NCBI RefSeq assembly: GCF_001514495.1
Contig: NZ_BCNM01000028.1
Coordinates: 17,663-81,662 of the forward strand
DNA: 64,000 nt
Source of the DNA: Paenibacillus pabuli NBRC 13638
GTDB lineage: Bacteria; Bacillota; Bacilli; Paenibacillales; Paenibacillaceae
Direction of reading: 5' to 3'
In this document: piece by piece, positions 16,286-22,498 of the stretch
How the letters are laid out: every line of letters starts with the position of its first letter
How positions within the stretch are numbered: the first letter of the stretch is position 1
Notes under the pieces: generated by a model
Databases searched by the model: none
Seen by the model: the letters and a program-made list of their open reading frames with translations, nothing else
Told to the model about the DNA's origin: nothing
Translations under genes and position numbers: made by a program

Positions 16286-17542
16286 CTATTTACCTGAAGT
16301 TCCACTTGAAGGAGTAGACACATTAAACGATTTCTTTGTAGTTGTCCCATCTTGATCTGTCTCATAACTGAATACGGTACTATCATTGGACCAGCTGGCC
16401 GATTTCAGTGTACCCTCCACACTGCGCTGCTCAACCAGATTAAGAACATCCGAGTCAGCCGCAGGTTTGGAGTAGATGCTGATTTGATCTCCGATCAGCA
16501 TGACCAGGTAGGCTCCATCCGGTGATTTCCATTCTTTGGGTGCCGTGGTGGTCGCTGCACCCTGATCTGTGGCGGCAAATCCTTTTCCGCCAGACGCATC
16601 CATTTCCGTTTCCGAATCAGGTGTCGTGTTTGCACTCTCTGTCGGATCTTCTACCTTCAGATCAGGCATATCCTGAGAAGTGAATAATTGTGAGTCGTTT
16701 GTTTCCGGCTCTGATGGTTTACGATCTTCAGAGACTGCCGGTGGTACGGTCGGAGTAGTAGAATCCTGGTTTTTTTCCTGCCCGGCATTCTTCGAGCTAT
16801 CCCCAGCATCGGAACTTGAAGGGGGTTCTTTTGTTTCACTACCCTTGTTCGTGTTCGGTTCTGTTCCGACAGCTGGCTGCTTAGGAGTAATGTCCTGCTT
16901 TCCTTCAGGCTCATTTACCTGGTCCGTGCCATCTGCTTCTGGAGCAGCATCCTCAGCTCGCTTATCTTCGGTCAACGGCTGTTCTGAACGGTCAGCCCCC
17001 ATACTGTCATCGCTCTCTGAGGAAGAATATCCTTCATTGTTGATCTCTCTGCTCATTGGGTTTTGATCCGTGTTCCCACTTTCTTGGGTACTTCCTGTGC
17101 TCATCATCATTTCGGCATTTTCTATCTTCTCTGGCTGATACCCGAAGATTGCAACGCCCAGAACAACAGCTGCTGCCGCTGCACCCACGGACATTCGACC
17201 TGCCATAGAGTTGAGCCATTTTTGCTTCGTTTTCCGCTCACTTGATCGCTGTAAGTTTTCAAATGCAGCAGGGACAGGACTCATTTCCTGTAATGTACTG
17301 CTTTGTTCCCTCTTTGCTTCGTCAATTGCATCCAGTTGCGGCATAATGGCATCAACCAGACTGAATCTCGGGGTTACCTGCGGCAAATCTTCCAGTTCTC
17401 TGGAGAGAGCTCTGAGCAAACTAAAATTTTCAGCGCACTCCGGACACTTCGCTACATGCTGTAGCATCTGCTCGGTTTCCGCCTCGCCCAGATCATGATC
17501 CAGATACCGGTGCATCCATTCCACCACCTCTTCGCATTTCAT
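16286..17542 (-). CDS. Membrane anti-sigma factor with zinc finger (RsiW-like)
   Basis: A 418-residue single-pass membrane protein. The N-terminal cytoplasmic part has a ZAS-type zinc-finger signature, H-x3-C-x2-C in HVAKCPECAENF (about residues 28-40), which would hold the cognate sigma factor. A membrane segment follows at about residues 115-135 (MSVGAAAAAVVLGVAIFGY). The external part is a long, low-complexity, Ser/Glu/Pro/Thr-rich stretch (about 140-345) and a small C-terminal folded region. The start overlaps the sigma gene stop by 4 nt (ATGA). By analogy with RsiW, release by regulated proteolysis is likely. The inducing signal cannot be read from sequence. Confidence 0.88.
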   Translation of the reverse strand: MKCEEVVEWMHRYLDHDLGEAETEQMLQHVAKCPECAENFSLLRALSRELEDLPQVTPRFSLVDAIMPQLDAIDEAKREQSSTLQEMSPVPAAFENLQRSSERKTKQKWLNSMAGRMSVGAAAAAVVLGVAIFGYQPEKIENAEMMMSTGSTQESGNTDQNPMSREINNEGYSSSESDDSMGADRSEQPLTEDKRAEDAAPEADGTDQVNEPEGKQDITPKQPAVGTEPNTNKGSETKEPPSSSDAGDSSKNAGQEKNQDSTTPTVPPAVSEDRKPSEPETNDSQLFTSQDMPDLKVEDPTESANTTPDSETEMDASGGKGFAATDQGAATTTAPKEWKSPDGAYLVMLIGDQISIYSKPAADSDVLNLVEQRSVEGTLKSASWSNDSTVFSYETDQDGTTTKKSFNVSTPSSGTSGK

Positions 17543-18087
17543 CCTGTCACACCACCTTTCTGATAATCCTGTAGTAGATTCTGTAATTGCTGTCTGGCTC
17601 TGAATAAATAAGATTTAACCGTATTCAACGGAAGATCAAGGCAATCCGCAATTTCGTTATAAGATAAGTCCTGCAAATATCGTAGAACAATAACGGTGCG
17701 ATGATGCTCAGGCAGCTTGTTGATCGCATCCTGAATATCCTTTGCCACATACGTGGACATGACTTCGAATTCAACATCCTGATTATCCTGAAAAACCATG
17801 TCATGCTCGTCAATGGAAACGGAGGGCTTGGTTCTTCTGAATTTGTCAATACAGATATTCGTGACGATGCGCTGGACCCATGTCTTAAACTGGGCCTTTT
17901 CCTCATATGAATTAATCTTGGTGTAAATTCGGATCAATGCTTCCTGAGCAGCATCCAAAGCGTCCTGTTCATTATTGAGAATGTAATATGCGGTCCGATA
18001 AACATGCTGTTCAATGTCCCGCAATAGGGTAATTAGAGCGTCGCGATCGCCCGATTGAGCGGCTCTGATGAGTTCCGGCTCTACCAC
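17539..18087 (-). CDS. ECF RNA polymerase sigma factor (SigW-like)
   Basis: A 182-residue group 4 sigma factor. Region 2 (about residues 10-85) includes AYYILNNEQDALDAAQEALIRIY and FKTWVQRIVTNICIDKFRR; region 4 (about 120-175) includes KLPEHHRTVIVLRYLQDLSYNEIADCL and the helix-turn-helix LPLNTVKSYLFRARQQL. Translation starts at GTG at 18087 with AGGGGG upstream. It is co-encoded with its anti-sigma factor and has a possible ECF-type promoter at 18118-18144, suggesting autoregulation. It most resembles SigW/SigX/SigV-type envelope-stress factors; which one cannot be decided. Confidence 0.93.
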   Translation of the reverse strand: MVEPELIRAAQSGDRDALITLLRDIEQHVYRTAYYILNNEQDALDAAQEALIRIYTKINSYEEKAQFKTWVQRIVTNICIDKFRRTKPSVSIDEHDMVFQDNQDVEFEVMSTYVAKDIQDAINKLPEHHRTVIVLRYLQDLSYNEIADCLDLPLNTVKSYLFRARQQLQNLLQDYQKGGVTG

Positions 18088-18117
18088 AAAGGATCCCCCT
18101 CTCCCTGCAACCTTACA

Positions 18118-18144
18118 GACGTGATCATCAATAAAATTGTTGCA
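18118..18144 (-). promoter_or_regulatory. Possible autoregulated ECF promoter
   Basis: Minus-strand TGCAAC (18139-18144), a 17-nt spacer and CGTC (18118-18121), ending 30 nt before the sigma GTG start. This resembles ECF promoters of the form TGAAAC-N16/17-CGT. The remaining stretch 18145-18439 is AT-rich with a TGTAAATTTACA palindrome (18409-18420) and no gene. Confidence 0.5.
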
Positions 18145-18439
18145 AAGTTAAGTATTTTTTTTATATTGCCATAACAAAATAACGGCTTATGTATTGGGGC
18201 CGCTGAAATCTTCTCTTAGAATAACAGAAATTGCATAACGAGTCACCAAGCCCGCTCAAAAGTCATTCCATTACTTACACGACTCAATTTATTTACAATG
18301 GCATACATTATAGCTAGCAACACTTATCGCGTTGAAATTAAGAAAAATTCAAATTTTGTTCAAATTTAAGCTCATTTTAATGTAATTTTCATGAAAATAG
18401 TTTATTGTAAATTTACATTCATAACACGAGGTGATGAGC

Positions 18440-18742
18440 ATGCCAGCTCTTGCAAAAATTCAAGCGTTAAAAGAACAAATGCCCAAAGAATATCAAAGCA
18501 TATCCCATTTTGTGGAACATGCACTTCAATCTATTGATACCCTGGTTGAGGAACATCGAAAATATACCGCTGCACAAGCATTATACGGCGATAAAATCGT
18601 TGGATCGGAAGAACGCTTGTACCGGGAAACTGTATTGGACGTGAGAGCACAGCTCTTGTTGACACTGGAGAAAACCGTAGAGGATCTGCTGCACAAAGGC
18701 GACAAACATTGGAGTAAACATTTTAAAGACGGCGTTGAATAA
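18440..18742 (+). CDS. Conserved-looking hypothetical protein, 100 residues
   Basis: A helical, charged cytoplasmic protein with heptad-like runs (IQALKEQMPKEYQSI, FVEHALQSIDTLVEEHRKY, VRAQLLLTLEKTVEDLLHKG). No membrane segment, Cys pair or catalytic motif is visible, and I do not recognise a family. The ATG at 18440 has GAGGTGA 5 nt upstream; two earlier in-frame starts overlap this site. It stands alone on the plus strand between the sigma operon and the accessory block, with its own terminator, so it is likely a single-gene unit. Confidence 0.75.
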   Translation: MPALAKIQALKEQMPKEYQSISHFVEHALQSIDTLVEEHRKYTAAQALYGDKIVGSEERLYRETVLDVRAQLLLTLEKTVEDLLHKGDKHWSKHFKDGVE

Positions 18743-18768
18743 TTCGCTGTTATAATTTCATTCCAATT

Positions 18769-18820
18769 AGCCCGCTTCCCGATATCTCCCCGAGGAGTAT
18801 TTCTGGAAGCGGGCTTTTGG
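18769..18820 (+). terminator. Terminator of the 100-residue hypothetical gene
   Basis: AGCCCGCTTCC pairs perfectly with GGAAGCGGGCT across a 25-nt loop, followed by TTTTGG. Confidence 0.8.
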
Positions 18821-18867
18821 TTTCATTCTGCGTGGGCCAAGAACGACCGAATGGAACCACTTATGAT

Positions 18868-19422
18868 TTATTTCTGAGCTAGGATAATATAGATGGACTG
18901 GTTAGCAATTTTGATCGACGGGTAGAGTTTATTAACAATGGTAAAGCCAGCATCCATGATTTCAACTTCCATATCTTTAGAAGAAACTCTCGGACCCTTA
19001 GAAGCTTCCGTCTTCTCAAGCTCAATGCATAAGAACAAGCCCTTATCTTTTAAAATTCTGTTAATTTCTTTTAAGGCAATGGAAAGTGGTTGAACTTCGT
19101 GTAAAGCAATTGAAGCAATAGCTGTATCAATAAACTGGTTATCTAACGGAATATCTTTGAAGTTTCCTACGACCGATTTGATGTTTGCTATGCCTCTGTT
19201 CTTGGCTAGCGTTTCCATGTAATCCAGAACATCTTTGTCACAATCCAAAGCATATACGGTTTGAACTCGTTCAGCGATGGAAAGTGAAATGTAACCGGTA
19301 CCCGCTCCCAGATCCAATACTTTGTCGTTTTTGTTGACAGGTAAGAACTCCATTAATTGATCAGCTGGAAACCTCTCCGTATTATCTAAGGTGCTAATTT
19401 TCTTTTGTAATTTTGGATTCAT
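18868..19422 (-). CDS. Class I SAM-dependent methyltransferase
   Basis: A 184-residue protein with the SAM-binding motif I VLDLGAGTGYISLSI (about residues 36-50), an acidic residue after strand 2 (YALDCDKDVL) and motif II/III (FIDTAIASIALHEV, ILKDKGLFLCIE). This is a typical UbiE/Methyltransf_11 fold. The substrate is unknown. An AGGAGGA site lies upstream of the ATG. A perfect 27-bp inverted repeat covers the predicted transcription start (19438-19464), so the gene is probably controlled by a repressor encoded elsewhere. Codon use is more AT-rich than in neighbouring core genes, consistent with acquisition. Confidence 0.85.
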   Translation of the reverse strand: MNPKLQKKISTLDNTERFPADQLMEFLPVNKNDKVLDLGAGTGYISLSIAERVQTVYALDCDKDVLDYMETLAKNRGIANIKSVVGNFKDIPLDNQFIDTAIASIALHEVQPLSIALKEINRILKDKGLFLCIELEKTEASKGPRVSSKDMEVEIMDAGFTIVNKLYPSIKIANQSIYIILAQK

Positions 19423-19437
19423 ATCATTTTCCTCCTC

Positions 19438-19464
19438 TATTAAAGATATAACAACTCTTTAATA
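19438..19464. promoter_or_regulatory. Perfect 27-bp inverted repeat (operator candidate)
   Basis: TATTAAAGA-N9-TCTTTAATA. It begins directly downstream of a predicted -10 box TATAGT (19465-19470, minus strand) which has a -35 TTTACA at 19488-19493 with a 17-nt spacer. The repeat therefore covers about +1 to +25 and ends next to the ribosome binding site. Confidence 0.7.
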
Positions 19465-19493
19465 ACTATATTATATTTTCATCTCCCTGTAAA
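19465..19493 (-). promoter_or_regulatory. Sigma-A promoter of the methyltransferase gene
   Basis: TTTACA (19488-19493), 17 nt and TATAGT (19465-19470) on the minus strand, immediately upstream of the 27-bp inverted repeat. Confidence 0.65.
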
Positions 19494-19587
19494 TAGTAAT
19501 CCTTACAATTAACCTGATGTGCTCAATTCCAGGCATCGTAGTTTTAACACATCCGGTAATGAAGGGGCAATCACCACCAGCTGCTCC

Positions 19588-19618
19588 AAAAAAATGCCGC
19601 TCAATGGCGGCATTTTAA
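19588..19618 (-). terminator. Terminator of the S51 peptidase gene
   Basis: AATGCCGCC pairs with the GCGGCATT arm across a short loop; on the minus strand it is followed by TTTTTTT. Confidence 0.85.
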
Positions 19619-19686
19619 AGTTCTATCTTTTCTCAGCATCACTTCCAAGCTACATAAGTTCTCTTTCTTTGCTACCCCAACCCTAA

Positions 19687-20355
19687 TTAGAGCGTCTCAA
19701 CCAATTTCTGAATCTTGGAGTGGGAAATTAAATATACAGGACCCATTATTTCTGTTTTGCCGCCCTTTACACGTATAGCGCTCTCCTGTTCTGCCGCGTA
19801 AACATCAATCTCTTCAGACAAAGGGAACAGGTAGCCTTGAACCAGCGCATCGTAGTCGAGCCTGGCATGAGATTCGTAGGCAAACTGATCAAAGCCTATA
19901 CCATCATAAATAGTAGTTTTTTCAACCTTATGGCCAGCGTTTTTCGAGGATAACCATTTTGCAGCCATGTTTAACGCACCAGCGCTGGCACCCATTATAA
20001 CGGCATTGCAGTTCTTAATAACATCAGATAATTCATATTCCGCCAAAAAATCGTTCTGCAAAACAGGATCTCCACCGCATAAAAAAATGACAGAAGCGTT
20101 TCGAATTAATCGCTGGGCATCTTCCTTCTGCATGCGGTAGTCAATGAAATGATATTCATCAAAAATAATGTTAGCCTGATTAAACCATGTCCTTTCAAAA
20201 ACATCATCCATGTTAACTTGCTTATCTTTATAACCAGACGGTTGAGCGCTAATCATAACAAGCGATTTTCTGTCTGTTATATCCTCATGCAACAATTTGA
20301 CCAGCTTCTCTGGAAAAAAATCATTAAACCAACTGAGATAGTAGCGGGTTTTCAA
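19687..20355 (-). CDS. Peptidase S51 family protein (dipeptidase E/cyanophycinase-like)
   Basis: A 222-residue class I glutamine-amidotransferase-like protein. The nucleophile elbow GASAGALNM places the predicted catalytic Ser near residue 124, preceded by the FLCGGDP loop typical of S51 peptidases; a later SHARLDYDAL segment provides a candidate His. Members hydrolyse dipeptides beginning with Asp or the beta-linked cyanophycin dipeptide. The exact substrate is unknown. The gene is part of the accessory block and has its own terminator. It is cytoplasmic, with no signal peptide. Confidence 0.82.
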   Translation of the reverse strand: MKTRYYLSWFNDFFPEKLVKLLHEDITDRKSLVMISAQPSGYKDKQVNMDDVFERTWFNQANIIFDEYHFIDYRMQKEDAQRLIRNASVIFLCGGDPVLQNDFLAEYELSDVIKNCNAVIMGASAGALNMAAKWLSSKNAGHKVEKTTIYDGIGFDQFAYESHARLDYDALVQGYLFPLSEEIDVYAAEQESAIRVKGGKTEIMGPVYLISHSKIQKLVETL

Positions 20356-20567
20356 ACTTCATTACCTCCATATGTACTATTTACATTCATCCATACTTAA
20401 CCACAAAACATATTGTACACGCTAGAAAGATGAACGGTTCTTCAGCCATTTCGTTTACACACCCTTGTACACTTTTCCTAAATCCAACACTATATTACCA
20501 TAACATGGAACTGGAGTATGAGAAATATGTTTCCACGTTAACCTGCCAGATAGCTTAGATTGCATTC

Positions 20568-20963
20568 TTAAAAGATTAACTCACAATCTCTATGCTCCCA
20601 TACATCAAATAAGTTACCATCCAGATCCTCAAAAACAAAAAATTTCCCGTAAATGCCTTCATTGCTAATTCGTGTAACAGTAACTCCCTCTGATGCTAGT
20701 CTCATGTGTAATGATACAATATCATCTGTAAAAAAAGTTACAACCCACCTTGACCGTCCGTTTACTTCAAAAACAGCTCTGGTGTCATTATCAGATTCAA
20801 TTAAATCAATTATTGGGCGGTTATCCCTGAATAAACTTATATAATTCCCTCTATCGTTTCTGATGTTAAAACCAAAGTGACTAACAAACCATTCTCCAGA
20901 TTTTTTTACATTTTTAACTGGAATTACATTATATGCGATTCCTAAGATCCTCCCATTTTCCAT
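20568..20963 (-). CDS. VOC (glyoxalase/bleomycin resistance-like) family protein
   Basis: A 131-residue protein with one vicinal-oxygen-chelate fold: a beta-alpha-beta-beta-beta first module (IAYNVIPVKNVKKSGEWFVSHFGF) and a second module (VTFFTDDIVSLHMRLASEGV...FVFEDLDGNLFDVWEH). The FEDLDGN-x-FDVWE ending is typical. Metal-binding and substrate residues cannot be assigned with certainty. AAAGGGG lies upstream of the ATG. The flanking 212 bp (20356-20567) contain no recognisable gene. Confidence 0.8.
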   Translation of the reverse strand: MENGRILGIAYNVIPVKNVKKSGEWFVSHFGFNIRNDRGNYISLFRDNRPIIDLIESDNDTRAVFEVNGRSRWVVTFFTDDIVSLHMRLASEGVTVTRISNEGIYGKFFVFEDLDGNLFDVWEHRDCELIF

Positions 20964-21045
20964 ACCGCTTAGCCCCTTTCATAAACTTTATCTCCCATTA
21001 TTTCATGTTGGCTATCGAATTATCCTGCCCGTTTAGTTGAATCAC

Positions 21046-21585
21046 TTAGTTTTTAGTTCCCAATTGTATATCTACAAATGGTACATATTTGTCTGGTACA
21101 ACTTCTTTATATACGCGTACAAAATGGACATTAAAGCTTGGATAAGGACATAATTCGTTCAATGCTAATACTCTCATTTCGTCAATTTCAGTCTCGTTCA
21201 AACCCCAACAGGTTTGCCCTAAGGTCAGATGAGGATGATACTTGTCCATTTCAAAGTATTGATCTAAATGTTCTTGAGATGGAGAAATCGCATTTACCAA
21301 TCTTCTATGCAAATCAATTACATTCCTCGTTTCAACACTAAGAAATGTGATGGCGCTTCCAAACGACTCAGGTTCAGATAATGATAATGGAAAGCTTTGG
21401 ATTTTCGAGCATGTTTGTCTTACACTTTCTAACCAATGTAGATCTTCTGTAAGACCACCCTGCGCTTTTACAGTGATGTGAGGCTCCACTACATCATTAA
21501 GACAGTTACTGGACCAACGATCACGAAATGCCACTATTTTTTTCTGATAACCATCTGGAGGGATAATTCCGATAAAATACTGCAT
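21046..21585 (-). CDS. 2H phosphoesterase superfamily protein (2'-5' RNA ligase-like)
   Basis: A 179-residue protein with the two H-x-T/S-x motifs that define 2H phosphoesterases: PHITVKAQG near residue 40 and HPHLTLGQT in the second half. Such proteins act on cyclic phosphodiesters (RNA 2',3'-cyclic or ADP-ribose-derived phosphates); bacterial members include ThpR/LigT. The start is placed at ATG 21585; a GTG four codons earlier is almost fused to the AAAGGA site, so either is possible. The actual substrate is unknown. It is one of a run of small single-domain enzymes in this block. Confidence 0.8.
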   Translation of the reverse strand: MQYFIGIIPPDGYQKKIVAFRDRWSSNCLNDVVEPHITVKAQGGLTEDLHWLESVRQTCSKIQSFPLSLSEPESFGSAITFLSVETRNVIDLHRRLVNAISPSQEHLDQYFEMDKYHPHLTLGQTCWGLNETEIDEMRVLALNELCPYPSFNVHFVRVYKEVVPDKYVPFVDIQLGTKN

Positions 21586-21723
21586 TTTACAGTACACATC
21601 CTTTAATAATTTTTAGTTATATGTCTAATTGGTAAACAGTGTACGTTCCTGTCCTTTACTCGGGACAAGAACAAGGGACTAAGTTTGCCCCTCGACCCTT
21701 TTTGGACTTTAGCTTTATTTATA

Positions 21724-22203
21724 TCACACGAATTCAACTAACTTCCTATCTATTTCGGCGATTTGCCCAATCTCCGATGTACCGTCCCAAAGGATAATTG
21801 AAGAAGCCTCATCGTTTTCAACAAAACCATCAAGTTGGTACAGTTCAGACATAAACAGAGCCCCATATTCTGTCCGTTCAGGTCCATGAAAACTTGGCTG
21901 AAGTCTAAACTTCATTAGACCTTTGAACTCGGCCGTGTCAATTATTTGATTGGTTTCCTCAAACAATTCTCTAATTACACATTGTTGAGCATTCTCTCCA
22001 GTTTCAATAATGCCTCCTGGCAGTTCCCATTGCTTTCTCCACTTATTATGCATGAAAAGATATTTTCCTTGGCACTTCACCACAATAAGAGCATGTGTTA
22101 ATGGAGCATCCCATACAGGAGTGGTAATGACCTTATCATACTCGATATGAATAAACTCCAAAAAAATATTACCTCTTGAGTCTGTCATGATTGCCATTTT
22201 CAC
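21724..22203 (-). CDS. Nudix hydrolase
   Basis: A 159-residue protein with the Nudix box, GGIIETGE-x7-RELFEET (about residues 72-93), giving the metal-binding Glu residues. Members cleave nucleoside diphosphate-X compounds; the substrate cannot be inferred. The N-terminal 40 residues are somewhat longer than a bare Nudix domain. A TGGAGG site lies upstream of the ATG. A terminator at 22219-22264 separates it from the small gene upstream, so it probably has its own promoter or depends on readthrough. Confidence 0.88.
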   Translation of the reverse strand: MKMAIMTDSRGNIFLEFIHIEYDKVITTPVWDAPLTHALIVVKCQGKYLFMHNKWRKQWELPGGIIETGENAQQCVIRELFEETNQIIDTAEFKGLMKFRLQPSFHGPERTEYGALFMSELYQLDGFVENDEASSIILWDGTSEIGQIAEIDRKLVEFV

Positions 22204-22218
22204 GCCTCCATTTCTTTT

Positions 22219-22264
22219 GTAACAAAAAAATAAAAAACGCGCCAGACTCTAAGTCCTGCGCGTT
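22219..22264 (-). terminator. Terminator upstream of the Nudix gene
   Basis: Minus-strand AACGCGCAGGAC pairs with GTCTGGCGCGTT, followed by TTTTTATTTTTTT. It is a strong intrinsic terminator for the small transcription unit that starts near 22400. Confidence 0.9.
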
Positions 22265-22291
22265 GCATATTGCAGGATGGGAAGCGCGAAT

Positions 22292-22332
22292 AGCGTTAAC
22301 CCATCCCCATTTTTAAGGAATGGATTAACGCT
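22292..22332 (-). terminator. Hairpin overlapping the end of the 16-residue ORF
   Basis: AGCGTTAA (22292-22299) and TTAACGCT (22325-22332) are perfectly complementary with further imperfect CCAT/ATGG pairing inside. The stop codon of the small ORF lies in the 5' arm as transcribed. No T run follows, so it may be regulatory rather than terminating. Confidence 0.55.
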
Positions 22333-22375
22333 TTTCATGATGGTGAGTTTGTATTAATGTCAAAATAATAAACAT
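22325..22375 (-). CDS. Predicted 16-residue peptide gene
   Basis: The ATG at 22375 has an ideal AGGAGA site 7 nt upstream and encodes MFIILTLIQTHHHEKR: a hydrophobic start, three consecutive His and a basic end. A strong promoter at 22407-22436, a palindrome over its -10 box, a hairpin at the stop codon and a strong terminator at 22219-22264 make a complete small transcription unit. It could be a leader peptide, a small membrane-active peptide (type I toxin-like) or a metal-binding peptide; no family is recognised. Confidence 0.5.
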   Translation of the reverse strand: MFIILTLIQTHHHEKR

Positions 22376-22406
22376 CGTCTATTCTCCTAATCATCAGCAT
22401 ATGGGA

Positions 22407-22436
22407 ATAATACCCATTATACTGCTTTGGAGTCAA
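22407..22436 (-). promoter_or_regulatory. Sigma-A promoter with palindromic operator
   Basis: TTGACT (22431-22436), 18 nt and TATTAT (22407-22412) on the minus strand. The -10 box lies inside a near-perfect palindrome ATGGG-N7-CCCAT (22401-22417), a likely repressor site. Confidence 0.7.
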
Positions 22437-22498
22437 GTGAAAATTCTTCTCATGTGCACGAATCCCCTTGATTGACAAGGATTTGTGCCGTTTTTATA

